Notes: generated by a model not told the origin, from the sequence alone. Numbered from the stretch's first letter, positions 52,808 through 61,928 are shown. The stretch: 64,000 nt of DNA from Pararhodobacter sp. (GCF_034676545.1 NZ_JAUCBZ010000015.1:62001-126000), one strand, 5' to 3'. Made by a program: numbers and translations.

Positions 52808-55141
52808 TCATCCCGGAATCAGCGTTTCTTCATGGCATCGAGCAGGGCGGCACCGAATCCACCGGGCCCTGACGCGGATTTTGCCGGGCTGGCCGAGGTT
52901 TTTTGCGGCGTTTTGCGCCCCGGACCGCGCGAATTCGGTCTGGCCCCGCCGGTCTGGCTGCGAATCGGTGTTGTTGTCCTTGCGCATCGTCAGGCCGATG
53001 CGTTTGCGCGCCACATCGACCTCGACCACGCGCACCGTCACCACATCGCCCGCCTTGACCACCTCATGCGGGTCTTTGACGAATTTATCCGCCAATTGGC
53101 TGACATGCACCAACCCGTCCTGATGCACCCCCACATCGACGAACGCACCAAACGCCGCGACGTTGGTGACGGTACCTTCCAATTGCATGCCCGGTTTCAG
53201 GTCGCGGATCTCGTTGACGCCCTCGGCAAAACTCGCGGTCTTGAACTCGGGCCGCGGATCACGGCCCGGCTTCTCCAGCTCGGCCAAAATGTCGCGCACG
53301 GTCGGCAGACCAAACGCGCCACCGACAAACGCCTCCGGCTCCAACCGCCGCACCGCCGCCGGGTCTTTCATCAGGCTCGCCACATCCTGCCCGGTCGCCT
53401 TCACAATGCGTCGCGCCAGATCATAGGCTTCGGGGTGAACCGAGGAGGCATCCAGCGGCTCCTTGCCGCCCTGAATGCGCAGGAAGCCAGCCGCCTGCTC
53501 ATAGGCTTTCGGCCCCAGCCGCGCGACCTTCAGCAACTCCTTGCGGCTGGAAAACCGCCCGTTCGCATCGCGGTAGGCCACCACCGCCTCGGCCAACCCG
53601 GTGCTCAGGCCCGAAATCCGCGTCAGCAGCGGGGCCGAGGCCGTGTTCAGATCCACCCCGACCGCGTTCACCGCATCCTCGACCACACCATCCAGGGCCT
53701 TGCCCAAGGCGCTTTGGTTCACGTCATGCTGATACTGCCCGACGCCAATCGCCTTGGGCTCGATCTTGACCAGTTCCGCCAGCGGATCCTGCAAGCGCCG
53801 CGCGATACTGACGGCACCGCGGATCGACACGTCCAGATCGGGAAACTCCCGCGCCGCCAATTCGCTCGCCGAATAGACCGAGGCCCCCGCCTCGCTCACC
53901 ACCACCTTCACCGGTCGCGGGCTGGGCAATTTCGCCAGCATCTGCGCCACCAGCGCATCGGTTTCCCGGCTCGCCGTGCCGTTGCCAATCGCGATCAGGC
54001 CCACACCATGCTTGCGCACCAGATGCTCCATCTGCGCCAGCGATCCCTGAATATCCAGACGCGGCTGGAACGGATAGATCGTCGCATGGTCCAACACCTT
54101 GCCGGTGGCATCCACAACCGCCACCTTCACACCCGTGCGAATGCCCGGATCCAACCCCATCGTCGCCTTCGCCCCGGCCGGCGCCGCCAGCAACAAGTCC
54201 TTGAGATTGCGGGCAAACACCCGGATCGCCTCGGCCTCGGCCCGCTCGCGGAGATCGGTCATCAGGTCAATGGTCAGCGCCAGCTTCAACTTGATCCGCC
54301 AGACCCAGGCGCCCACCTGCCCCAGCCACGCGTCGCCCTTGCCCGCGCGGCCCACATCCAGCGCCCGCATCACCATGCGCTCGGCCAGGCTCTCGCCGCG
54401 CGCGGCTTCCGGCTCCACCGCCAGATCCAGCGCCAAAATCCCCTCATTGCGCCCGCGCATCATCGCCAGGGCGCGGTGACTGGGCACGCCCGACCACAAC
54501 TCGGAATGCACGAAATAATCCGAGAATTTCGCGCCCTCGGCCTCCTTGCCCGCCAGCACCTGCGCCTCCAACCGCGCCACCGACTGCATATGCGCGCGCA
54601 ACTGCGCCTTCAGCCCCGCGTTCTCGACCAGCCGTTCGGCAATGATTTCGCGCGCCCCCTCCAGCGCCGCCTTCACATCCGCGACGCCCTCGGTGATAAA
54701 CGCCGCCGCCAGACCCTCGGGGTCCGCCGCCCGATCCGCCAGAATCGCCTCGACCAAAGGCTCCAACCCATGCTCGCGGGCGATCATCGCCTTGGTGCGC
54801 CGCTTGGGCTTGTAAGGCAGATACAGATCCTCCAGCACCGCCTTGGTCTCGGCCGCCAGAATCGCCTTCTCCAGCGCCTCGGTCAGCTTGTCCTGCGATT
54901 TGATCTCGGCCAGGATCACTCCGCGCCGCGCTTCCATCTCGCGCAGATACGACAGCCGCTCGGCCAGCGTGCGCAACTGCGTATCGTCCAGCCCGCCCGT
55001 AACCTCCTTGCGGTAGCGCGCGACAAACGGCACCGTTGCGCCCTCATCCAGCAGCGCCACAGCGGCGGCCACCTGCTCGGGTTTTGCGCTGATTTCAGCG
55101 GCAATCTGACGGGCAATTCGCGGATCATGGGAAGGGGTCAC
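52808..55141 (-). CDS. tex: Tex family transcription accessory protein
   Basis: A 777-residue RNA-binding protein. The N-terminal Tex domain contains VALLDEGATVPFVARYRKEV and GGLDDTQLRTL, followed by a YqgF-like RNase H fold (MGLDPGIRTGVKVAVVD), a helix-hairpin-helix region (NTASAPLLTRISGLSTGLA) and a C-terminal S1 domain (GMQLEGTVTNVAAFGAFVDV). Tex proteins influence transcription and RNA metabolism. The length matches the family. The start is a GTG at 55141. It is divergent from the DUF1643 gene, with a repeat in the gap, and is not in an operon. Confidence 0.95.
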   Translation of the reverse strand: MTPSHDPRIARQIAAEISAKPEQVAAAVALLDEGATVPFVARYRKEVTGGLDDTQLRTLAERLSYLREMEARRGVILAEIKSQDKLTEALEKAILAAETKAVLEDLYLPYKPKRRTKAMIAREHGLEPLVEAILADRAADPEGLAAAFITEGVADVKAALEGAREIIAERLVENAGLKAQLRAHMQSVARLEAQVLAGKEAEGAKFSDYFVHSELWSGVPSHRALAMMRGRNEGILALDLAVEPEAARGESLAERMVMRALDVGRAGKGDAWLGQVGAWVWRIKLKLALTIDLMTDLRERAEAEAIRVFARNLKDLLLAAPAGAKATMGLDPGIRTGVKVAVVDATGKVLDHATIYPFQPRLDIQGSLAQMEHLVRKHGVGLIAIGNGTASRETDALVAQMLAKLPSPRPVKVVVSEAGASVYSASELAAREFPDLDVSIRGAVSIARRLQDPLAELVKIEPKAIGVGQYQHDVNQSALGKALDGVVEDAVNAVGVDLNTASAPLLTRISGLSTGLAEAVVAYRDANGRFSSRKELLKVARLGPKAYEQAAGFLRIQGGKEPLDASSVHPEAYDLARRIVKATGQDVASLMKDPAAVRRLEPEAFVGGAFGLPTVRDILAELEKPGRDPRPEFKTASFAEGVNEIRDLKPGMQLEGTVTNVAAFGAFVDVGVHQDGLVHVSQLADKFVKDPHEVVKAGDVVTVRVVEVDVARKRIGLTMRKDNNTDSQPDRRGQTEFARSGAQNAAKNLGQPGKIRVRARWIRCRPARCHEETLIPG

Positions 55142-55204
55142 TCAGGGGCCTCACAAATCTGGACGGGCCTTCTACCTACCCCCGCACGCCCCCCAATCCA
55201 AGCC

Positions 55205-55228
55205 CACATCATCTTGCCTTAAATACTC
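55205..55228. repeat. Short copy of the Rhodobacterales intergenic repeat
   Basis: CACATCATCTTGCC is followed by TTAAATACTC, nearly identical to the start of the element at 373. Here the GC-rich hairpins that follow the first copy are absent. It lies between the divergent tex and DUF1643 genes. Confidence 0.55.
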
Positions 55229-55280
55229 ACTCAACGCCGCCACTGGCGTTCCCGCCTCCCGTTGCGCTAGACCTTACACC

Positions 55281-55787
55281 ATGATCATCCGCACCCACAC
55301 CAAGGGCGACGCGCCCTCCACCGCGCACTACTCGCCTTGCGAGTCCTATCGCTACGCCCTGACCCGCACCTGGGACCAGCAAGGCCGCAAGGTCCTTTTC
55401 GTCATGCTCAACCCCTCCACCGCGACCGAGGTGCAAAACGATCCCACCGTCGAGCGCTGCGAGCGCCGCGCCCGCGCGCTGGGGTACGGCAGTTTCCGCG
55501 TGTGCAATATCTTCGCCTACCGCGCCACCGACCCAAAGGACATGCGCGCCCAAGCCGACCCCAACGGCCCCGGCAACGACGCCGCGATCCTTGAAGGGGC
55601 TGCCTGGGCCGATACCGTGGTTTGCGCCTGGGGTACGCATGGCGCGCATCATCAGCGCGGCCCGCTGGTAGAAACCCTGCTGCGCGCCACCGGCAAACCG
55701 CTGTTTCATCTCGGCCTCAGCAAAGCGGGGCACCCAAAGCACCCGCTTTATATCGCCTACGCGCATCAACCCGTACCGTGGGGCTGA
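55281..55787 (+). CDS. DUF1643 domain-containing protein
   Basis: A 168-residue cytoplasmic protein matching DUF1643: an N-terminal YRYALTRTW, then KVLFVMLNPSTATEVQNDPT, VERCERRARALGYGSFRVCN and VVCAWGTHG near ~115. The function of the family is unknown; its fold is thought to be related to uracil-DNA glycosylase-like enzymes, but that is not certain. The enoyl-CoA hydratase gene starts one base after its stop, so they are co-transcribed. Confidence 0.88.
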   Translation: MIIRTHTKGDAPSTAHYSPCESYRYALTRTWDQQGRKVLFVMLNPSTATEVQNDPTVERCERRARALGYGSFRVCNIFAYRATDPKDMRAQADPNGPGNDAAILEGAAWADTVVCAWGTHGAHHQRGPLVETLLRATGKPLFHLGLSKAGHPKHPLYIAYAHQPVPWG

Positions 55788-55788
55788 C

Positions 55789-56565
55789 ATGACCACCGTG
55801 ACCGCCCAGCGCCAAGGCCCCGTGCTGATCCTGACCCTCAACGGCCCCGCGATCCGCAACGCCATCGGGCCCGAGGTCTACACCGCCATCACTGCCGCGC
55901 TGACCAACCCGGACCCCGCCCTCCGCGCCGTGGTCCTCACCGGCGCGGGCGGCTATTTCTGCGCCGGCGGCAATATCCAGTCGCTCAAGGCCAGCGCGCA
56001 GGGCACCATGGCACAGGCCACCGCCCGCACCGACCTGTTGAACACCATGATCCGCGCGATCACCGACTGCCCGCTGCCGGTCATCGCCGCCATCGAGGGG
56101 GGTGCTGCGGGTGTCGGCCTTGCCCTCGCTCTGGCCTGCGACCTGATGGTCAGCGCCGACACGGCCAAATTCACCCTGTCCTACGTCAAGATCGGCCTCA
56201 GCCCCGATGGCGGCGTCACCCATTTCCTGCGCGCCGCCCTGCCCCGGCAGATGGTCATGGACATGGCCCTGCGCGCGCAACCTGTGACCGCCGAAACCTT
56301 CCACCGCTTTGGCCTGATCGCCCAACTGACCGCGCCGGATATGGCCCTGCCCGTCGCCCTCCAAATCGCCCAAACCCTCGCCGCAGGCCCCCGCACCGCG
56401 CAGGCCCGCATCAAGCATCAGGTCAACAGCGCCGGGCAAAACGACCTTGCCACGCAGCAAGCGCTTGAAGCCCACGACATGAACACCGCCCGCTTCGGCC
56501 CCGAAGCCGCCGAGGGCCTCTGCGCCTTCCTCGACAAACGCGCCCCCGATTTCACCAAGCCCTGA
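55789..56565 (+). CDS. Enoyl-CoA hydratase/isomerase family protein
   Basis: A 258-residue crotonase-fold enzyme. The oxyanion-hole segments are GGYFCAGGNIQSLK near ~60-73 and AIEGGAAGVGLALALACDLM near ~103-122. The usual catalytic Glu region reads SYVKIGLSPDGGVTHFL, where the second Glu position is Asp. Such proteins hydrate or isomerise enoyl-CoA esters in fatty-acid or aromatic-acid breakdown. It follows DUF1643 directly and the nitronate monooxygenase gene begins 12 bases later. Confidence 0.88.
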   Translation: MTTVTAQRQGPVLILTLNGPAIRNAIGPEVYTAITAALTNPDPALRAVVLTGAGGYFCAGGNIQSLKASAQGTMAQATARTDLLNTMIRAITDCPLPVIAAIEGGAAGVGLALALACDLMVSADTAKFTLSYVKIGLSPDGGVTHFLRAALPRQMVMDMALRAQPVTAETFHRFGLIAQLTAPDMALPVALQIAQTLAAGPRTAQARIKHQVNSAGQNDLATQQALEAHDMNTARFGPEAAEGLCAFLDKRAPDFTKP

Positions 56566-56577
56566 AGGATCACACCC

Positions 56578-57549
56578 ATGCACACCCGCATCACCCAGCT
56601 TTTCGGCATCCAGCACCCGATCATTCAGGGCGGCATGCATTTCGTGGGCCTCGCCGAACTCGCCGCCGCCGTGTCGAACGCGGGCGGCCTCGGCACCATC
56701 ACCGGCCTGACGCAACGCACGCCCAAAGACCTCGCCCATGAAATCGCCCGCTGCCGCGACATGACCGACAAACCCTTTGCCGTGAACCTGACCTTTCTGC
56801 CCACCGTCACCTCACCCGACTATCCCGGCTATGTGAAGGCGATCATTCAGGGCGGCGTCACCGTCGTTGAAACCGCCGGCCGCAACCCGCAGCAGGTGCT
56901 GCCGTACCTCAAGGACGCGGGCATCAAGGTGATCCACAAATGCACCTCGGTGCGCCACGCGCTCAAGGCGCAGGAGATCGGCTGCGACGCGGTGTCGGTG
57001 GATGGGTTCGAATGCGGCGGCCACCCCGGCGAGGATGACATTCCCAACATGATCCTCCTGCCCCGCGCCGCCGATGAGCTGGAAATCCCCTTCGTCTCCT
57101 CAGGCGGCCAAGCCGACGCACGATCCCTCGTGGCCTCACTGGCGATGGGCGCCGAGGGCATGAACATGGGCACCCGCTTCATGGCCACCGTCGAGGCTCC
57201 GATCCACCAGAACGTCAAGGACGCCATCGTTGCCGCCTCGGAACTCGACACCCGCCTCATCATGCGCCCGCTGCGCAACACCGAGCGCGTGCTCAACAAC
57301 GCCGCCGTCGAGCGCGTGCTGGCGCTCGAAGCCGCCAAGGGCGCGGACATCTCGTTCGAGGATATCGCCGCCGATGTCGCGGGCGTTTACCCCAAGGTGA
57401 TGATCGACGGCGACATGGAGATCGGCGCCTGGTCCTGCGGCATGGTCGCCGGGCTGATCCACGACATCCCCACCTGCCAGCAACTCATCGACCGTATCAT
57501 GGCAGAGGCCGACCAGATCATCCGCGGACGTCTGGCCGGAATGCTCTGA
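56578..57549 (+). CDS. Nitronate monooxygenase (2-nitropropane dioxygenase family)
   Basis: A 323-residue FMN-dependent TIM-barrel enzyme. The N-terminal HPIIQGGMHFVGLAELAAAV and VSNAGGLGTITGLT are the family hallmarks. The FMN-binding VSVDGFECGGHPGEDD near ~140 and the phosphate loop MGAEGMNMGTRFMAT near ~190 are also clear. It oxidises nitronates, such as propionate 3-nitronate, to the carbonyl compound with release of nitrite. It shares an operon with the hydratase and DUF1643 genes. Confidence 0.9.
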   Translation: MHTRITQLFGIQHPIIQGGMHFVGLAELAAAVSNAGGLGTITGLTQRTPKDLAHEIARCRDMTDKPFAVNLTFLPTVTSPDYPGYVKAIIQGGVTVVETAGRNPQQVLPYLKDAGIKVIHKCTSVRHALKAQEIGCDAVSVDGFECGGHPGEDDIPNMILLPRAADELEIPFVSSGGQADARSLVASLAMGAEGMNMGTRFMATVEAPIHQNVKDAIVAASELDTRLIMRPLRNTERVLNNAAVERVLALEAAKGADISFEDIAADVAGVYPKVMIDGDMEIGAWSCGMVAGLIHDIPTCQQLIDRIMAEADQIIRGRLAGML

Positions 57550-57573
57550 CCATACCCAAAAGGAATGCCCGCC

Positions 57574-57921
57574 ATGAAACTCGCCCTCGCCACCCTCGCC
57601 GCACTGGCCCTCGCCACCCCCGCCGCCGCCGATCTGGATTGCACCAACACCGCCGGACACTGGACCGGAACGATGGAAGGCGCACTCAACGGCGCGACCG
57701 CGATGGACATCACCGCCCAATGTCGCGTGACCTGGACATTGCCCGACGGACGGATCAACGACTGCCGCTATACCAATCGCGGGCAAAACATCGAGTACTC
57801 CTGCAGCCTCGGCTCCCGCGGCAGCGTGGCGTTTGATCGCGGCAACATCATCATGGAAAACATCTACACCGCCGCTCGGCACGGGGCGTATGTGGTGAAT
57901 GTTTCGCGGGTTAGCCGCTGA
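57574..57921 (+). CDS. Small secreted protein of unknown function
   Basis: A 115-residue protein with a clear signal peptide (KLALATLAALALATPAAA) and a mature part beginning DLDCTNTAGHWTG. The mature domain has four Cys residues (in DLDCTN, AQCRVT, NDCRYT and YSCSLG) that could form two disulfides, and it looks beta-rich. No family recognised. The ATG at 57574 has AAAGGA ten bases upstream. It lies 24 bases after the nitronate monooxygenase gene and may be the last gene of that operon; an inverted repeat follows. Confidence 0.7.
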   Translation: MKLALATLAALALATPAAADLDCTNTAGHWTGTMEGALNGATAMDITAQCRVTWTLPDGRINDCRYTNRGQNIEYSCSLGSRGSVAFDRGNIIMENIYTAARHGAYVVNVSRVSR

Positions 57922-57946
57922 GGGCATCAGGATCAAGCCCGACACA

Positions 57947-58078
57947 GGGCAGCGCCCGACCGCGGGCGGGCGCTGCCCCGTCAGATCACCGCAGTTTATC
58001 CCTCACCCCCGCCGAACGCCTGATCGCCGTGAAAACATCCACAAAGCGCCCGCCCATCGGGGCGGTCGGGCGCTGCCC
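57947..58078. repeat. GC-rich inverted-repeat element (hairpin plus distal inverted copy)
   Basis: A perfect hairpin with 12-base arms (GGGCAGCGCCCG 57947-57958 and CGGGCGCTGCCC 57967-57978) is followed about 85 bases later by a 16-base reverse-complement copy of its left side (58063-58078). The element could act as a terminator for the preceding operon. It lies directly before the lower-GC KAP gene. The rest of 57922-58174 shows no gene. Confidence 0.65.
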
Positions 58079-58174
58079 GGCGGCGCAAAGCGCCTTTGTT
58101 CCGGGAGGGTTAGTCAACTGGCTGCTAGCTGTTTGACGATAGTTCACTTACCCTCTCTGCAATCAGTCAGCTTT

Positions 58175-59551
58175 ATGGAACATGACATGCGCCTCTATCC
58201 CCCGGACCCAGAAGTGAAGCTCTACGAGACCTTCTTCGGCGAAGATGATCCGTTCAATAGGATCGCAACCAGCAAAGCACTTTCTGATCTTGTCGAGCGC
58301 ATTGAGGATCCGCTTGTAATTGCACTTGATGGTCAATGGGGCTCCGGCAAAACATATTTCCTTAAGCGTTGGGTAGGCTCTCACACTTTTGAAAACAAGG
58401 GAACGGCGACCACGGTCTACTTTGACGCTTTCGCACACGACTTCTTGGACGATCCACTTGTTGCGATGACTGGCGCTATTGGTGAACGGATTGCACCAAC
58501 AGATAATAAACTCGCGTGGAAGAAGGTCAGGGGTGCGGTTGCAAAACTCGCAAAGCCACTTGGTCGTGTTGGTTTGGCTGTTGCAACCTCGGGCATTTCA
58601 GAGGTCGCGGCCCCTATGGTGGATGCGGCCCTCAAGGCCGGTAGCGAAGAACTCGAAAGAGCGGCTGATGATTTCTGGCGCAAAGAAGATGGGAAACGCG
58701 CGGCAATGCAACAGTTGCGCGAGTCACTTATTTCCTTGACGCACCCAACGGAAGGGGAAGGGGCGCAAGCAAAGCCGCTTGTCGTTGTTATTGATGAGCT
58801 TGATCGCTGCCGCCCCGATTATGCGCTATCGCTGCTAGAGACGATCAAGCACTTCTTTTCTATTCCAAATATCCATTTTGTCCTGGGCGTTAACCTTGAT
58901 GCCTTGGAACACAGCGTGCGCGCTCGATATGGTGCTAGCTTTGATGCAGAACGGTACTTGCGGCGCTTCATATCGTTACCGATGACACTTCCCACCCTTG
59001 AAGAAGGTCATCGCCCAAAGCCTCTGGCCCTAGTTTATTTGCAAAAAACCGGCCGAAAAATGGGATTGCCAAACAAGTCACTCGAATTACTTGATCAGCA
59101 AATGGCGCTAGTGGCGACTGCAAACTCTTTCACCATGCGCGATATGAACGGCCTATTGAGCGGTTTGGCACTGATGAGCGTGTCTGATTTTGAAAATAAG
59201 CTGTTTGGATGGCAGTTCATTACTATCTCCATGCTTATATTCAAACATTTACGCCCTGATTTAACCAGAAAGGTTCTCGACGGGTCATACCGCCTCGACG
59301 ACATATTGGAGTTTTATGGAATTGAACCGGAAATGACCAATCAAGACGAGCGTGAAAAATACAAGCATGAAGCGATGCTAGTATCTTTGTTGTGGGAATT
59401 TATTCTCTCAAACGGCGCTCGCCCTGAAGACGACGGGCAAATTGCAAAGCTGTTTGACCGCTGGGGGGATCGAGAGGGGACGTCATGGATTCCCCGCAAA
59501 GTTCACGACGAGGTTCTCAATCGCTTTTCGTTCCCAACATCTCCCCCCTAA
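58175..59551 (+). CDS. KAP family P-loop NTPase
   Basis: A 458-residue protein. The Walker A motif GQWGSGKT is at residues 53-60, and Walker B lies in VVVIDELDRCRPDYALSLLE near ~202-221, the typical DELDRC signature of KAP NTPases. A weakly hydrophobic stretch (VGLAVATSGISEVAAPMVDA, ~130-150) may be the membrane-associated insert, and the C-terminal half is helical. Some KAP proteins, such as PifA of the F plasmid, block phage growth; others have unknown roles. GC content and codon use are clearly lower than neighbours, suggesting recent transfer. The gene has no partner: upstream is an inverted-repeat element and downstream it converges with cobO with a four-base overlap. A second ATG at 58187 is possible. 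Confidence 0.85.
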   Translation: MEHDMRLYPPDPEVKLYETFFGEDDPFNRIATSKALSDLVERIEDPLVIALDGQWGSGKTYFLKRWVGSHTFENKGTATTVYFDAFAHDFLDDPLVAMTGAIGERIAPTDNKLAWKKVRGAVAKLAKPLGRVGLAVATSGISEVAAPMVDAALKAGSEELERAADDFWRKEDGKRAAMQQLRESLISLTHPTEGEGAQAKPLVVVIDELDRCRPDYALSLLETIKHFFSIPNIHFVLGVNLDALEHSVRARYGASFDAERYLRRFISLPMTLPTLEEGHRPKPLALVYLQKTGRKMGLPNKSLELLDQQMALVATANSFTMRDMNGLLSGLALMSVSDFENKLFGWQFITISMLIFKHLRPDLTRKVLDGSYRLDDILEFYGIEPEMTNQDEREKYKHEAMLVSLLWEFILSNGARPEDDGQIAKLFDRWGDREGTSWIPRKVHDEVLNRFSFPTSPP

Positions 59552-60156
59552 AACTCCACCCCCGCCTGTGCTTTGATCCCCGCCCGGAACGGATGTTTCA
59601 CCACTGCCATCTCGGTCACCAGATCGGCCAGTTCGATCAGCGGTTCCTTGGCGTTCCGCCCGGTCAGCACCACATGCGTCATCGGCGGTTTCTCGTCGCG
59701 CAGGAAGGCCACGACCTCGTCGATATCCAGATACTCATAGCGCAGCGCGATGTTGATCTCGTCGAGCAGCACCATGCGGATGCTCTCGTCGCGGATCAGC
59801 TCTTTGGCCTTTCCCCAGCCCGCCCGCGCCGCCGCGATGTCGCGCGCCTTGTCCTGCGTTTCCCAGGTGAACCCCTCGCCCATCGCATAGAACTGGCACA
59901 ACTCGCTGAAATTCTCGGTCAGCAAGCGCCGCTCGCCGGTGTCCCACGCGCCCTTGATGAATTGCACCACCGCACAGGGCATCCCGTGCGCGATGCAGCG
60001 CAGGATCATGCCGAATCCGGAACTGGATTTCCCCTTCCCCGGCCCGGTATGCACGATCACCAGCCCCTTTTCGCCCTGCCGCGTCTCCATCATCTTGTCG
60101 CGCGCGGCCTTGATTTTCTGCATCTTCGCTTTGTGGCGGTCGTCCTCGGTGCTCAT
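59548..60156 (-). CDS. cobO: Cob(I)yrinic acid a,c-diamide adenosyltransferase
   Basis: A 202-residue CobA/CobO-type ATP:corrinoid adenosyltransferase. The P-loop variant TGPGKGKSSSGFG is at ~37-49, then VVQFIKGAWDTGER, FTWETQDKARD, VLLDEINIALRY and THVVLTGRNA follow; all are CobO hallmarks. It adds the 5'-deoxyadenosyl group to the cobalt during cobalamin synthesis. The ATG at 60156 has GGAAGCG eight bases upstream. It is divergent from the B12 riboswitch operon, so the riboswitch at 60210 on the other strand does not lie in its leader. Confidence 0.95.
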   Translation of the reverse strand: MSTEDDRHKAKMQKIKAARDKMMETRQGEKGLVIVHTGPGKGKSSSGFGMILRCIAHGMPCAVVQFIKGAWDTGERRLLTENFSELCQFYAMGEGFTWETQDKARDIAAARAGWGKAKELIRDESIRMVLLDEINIALRYEYLDIDEVVAFLRDEKPPMTHVVLTGRNAKEPLIELADLVTEMAVVKHPFRAGIKAQAGVEF

Positions 60157-60209
60157 CGGGTCGCTTCCTTGCTTGACTAAATCGCCCTCGCGGCGCATGT
60201 CCTCGGGGC

Positions 60210-60402
60210 TGGTGCCTGTTATGTGACAGGTGAAAAGGGAATGCGACAGGGGACAATTTCAACCCCCAAAGCGCAGCCGCCCCCGCGACCGTGACCGGAG
60301 AGGTCGCCCAACGCCACTGACCTGATGGGTCGGGAAGGCCGGGCAACCGCAGAGGACCCCCTTGGGGGCGACCTTGAAATCCGCAAGCCGGGAGACCTGC
60401 CA
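60210..60402 (+). promoter_or_regulatory. Cobalamin (B12) riboswitch
   Basis: The leader of the DUF1636-cobW-cobN operon carries the conserved elements in order: GGTGCC near 60211, GGGAATGCG near 60237, GCAGCCGCCCCCGCGACCGT near 60274, GCCACTG near 60313, GGGAAGGCCGGGC near 60332, and the B12 box AGCCGGGAGACCTGCC near 60386-60401. Adenosylcobalamin binding would reduce expression of the downstream genes. About 90 bases separate it from the first start codon. Confidence 0.95.
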
Positions 60403-60494
60403 GCCGAGACACGATCGACCGGACGGGGTGTTCTGGTGACGGGTTTGGGCCTTGCCCGCCCCGCGCTTGCCCCGTTCCAAGCCAGAGGACGCGC

Positions 60495-60872
60495 ATGAGC
60501 GAGACACTTGAACTGCTGATCTGCGTGACCTGCCGCCTGCTCGATGCACCGGCCGATCCCGACCGGCCGCGCCCGGGCCGCGTGTTGGCCGACGCGCTGC
60601 AAGGCCAGATGCCCGCGGGCGTCACCCTGATTGAAACCGAGTGCCTGTCGAACTGCAAACGCGGCTGCACCATCGCCCTGCGCGGCCCCGGCCGCTGGAC
60701 CTATGTCTACGGCGACATCGACCCCGCGCAGGCCCCGATCATTGCCGAGGGCGCACAGAAATTTCGCGACGCGCCACAGGGCCTCGTGCCCTGGCGCGAC
60801 CGCCCCGAACACTTCCGCAAACATTGCATAGCCAGAATCCCACCGCTTGTTCCGCCGCTGGAGGCCCCATGA
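60495..60872 (+). CDS. DUF1636 protein (thioredoxin-like ferredoxin-type metal-binding protein)
   Basis: A 125-residue protein of the DUF1636 family with four conserved Cys: LLICVTCRLL near the N-terminus and ECLSNCKRGCTIAL near ~53-60. The arrangement resembles the [2Fe-2S] thioredoxin-like ferredoxins. It is regularly found in cobalamin operons, just before cobW, and is thought to help with cobalt handling or redox during corrin synthesis (context inference). It is the first gene after the riboswitch, and its stop overlaps the cobW ATG (ATGA). Confidence 0.88.
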   Translation: MSETLELLICVTCRLLDAPADPDRPRPGRVLADALQGQMPAGVTLIETECLSNCKRGCTIALRGPGRWTYVYGDIDPAQAPIIAEGAQKFRDAPQGLVPWRDRPEHFRKHCIARIPPLVPPLEAP

Positions 60873-61906
60873 CCACGCTCAACAAAACCCCCGTCACCGT
60901 CATCACCGGCTTTCTCGGCTCTGGCAAGACCACGTTGATTTCCCACCTGATCCGCAACGCCGGTGGCCGCCGGCTTGCCGTGGTGGTCAATGAATTTGGC
61001 ACTTTGGGCGTCGATGGCGAGATCCTGAAATCCTGCGCGATCCCCGATTGCCCGGCGGAAAACATCGTCGAGCTGGCCAATGGCTGCATTTGCTGCACCG
61101 TCGCCGATGACTTTGTGCCCACCGTCGAGGCGCTTCTGGCCATGCAACCGCCGCCCGATCATATCCTGATCGAGACCTCGGGCCTTGCGCTGCCGAAACC
61201 CTTGCTCAAGGCGTTCGATTGGCCCGCGATCCGCAGCCGCATCACCGTGGACGGCGTGATCGCGCTCGCCGATGCCGAGGCCGTCGCCGCGGGTCGTTTC
61301 GCCCCCGATCTGGCCGCCGTCGAGGCCCAGCGTGCCGCCGATGACAGCATCGACCACGAAACGCCCCTGTCAGAGGTGTTTGAAGATCAGATTTCCTGCG
61401 CCGATGTCATCCTCCTCACCAAATGCGACCTCGCCGGAGCCGAGGGCATCGCCAAAGCCCGCGCGGTGATCGCCGCCGAATCCCCGCGCCCGATTCCGGT
61501 CGTCGAGATCACCGAGGGCGTGATCGACGCCGCCGTGATCCTCGGCCTCAATGCCGCCGCCGAAGACGACCTTGCCGCGCGCCCCTCGCACCACGACGGG
61601 CATGACGACCACGAGCACGACGATTTCGACACGATCATCGTGCAACTGCCCGAAATCGACGACCTCGCCGCCTTGACCGCCAAAATCGAGCAAATGGCGC
61701 GCGATCTCGATATCCTGCGCGTCAAAGGTTACGTTGCGGTAAAGGGAAAACCGATGCGCGCCCTTGTGCAAGCCGTCGGCGCCCGCGTGCGGCACCAGTT
61801 TGACCGCCCGTGGAACGCCGCCGAACCACGCGTCACCCGCCTCGTGGTGATCGCCGAGCACGACCGTATCGACGCCGCCAAGATCCACGCCGCCTTGGGG
61901 GTCTGA
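60869..61906 (+). CDS. cobW: Cobalamin biosynthesis metal-chaperone GTPase CobW
   Basis: A 345-residue G3E GTPase. The P-loop GFLGSGKTTLI is at ~14-24, the metal-binding ELANGCICCTV is at ~69-78 (C73, C75, C76), the TKCD guanine-binding motif is near ~188, and there is a His/Asp-rich stretch HHDGHDDHEHDD near ~243-254. CobW delivers cobalt to the aerobic cobaltochelatase. The start ATG overlaps the DUF1636 stop. cobN begins 22 bases downstream, so the metal chaperone and the chelatase are co-expressed under the riboswitch. Confidence 0.95.
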   Translation: MTTLNKTPVTVITGFLGSGKTTLISHLIRNAGGRRLAVVVNEFGTLGVDGEILKSCAIPDCPAENIVELANGCICCTVADDFVPTVEALLAMQPPPDHILIETSGLALPKPLLKAFDWPAIRSRITVDGVIALADAEAVAAGRFAPDLAAVEAQRAADDSIDHETPLSEVFEDQISCADVILLTKCDLAGAEGIAKARAVIAAESPRPIPVVEITEGVIDAAVILGLNAAAEDDLAARPSHHDGHDDHEHDDFDTIIVQLPEIDDLAALTAKIEQMARDLDILRVKGYVAVKGKPMRALVQAVGARVRHQFDRPWNAAEPRVTRLVVIAEHDRIDAAKIHAALGV

Positions 61907-61928
61907 CCCCCAACAGGGAACCCGCGCC

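Noticed and set aside
52652..55222. An 856-codon plus-strand open frame
   Set aside because: Antisense to tex, whose protein is unmistakable; shadow frame.
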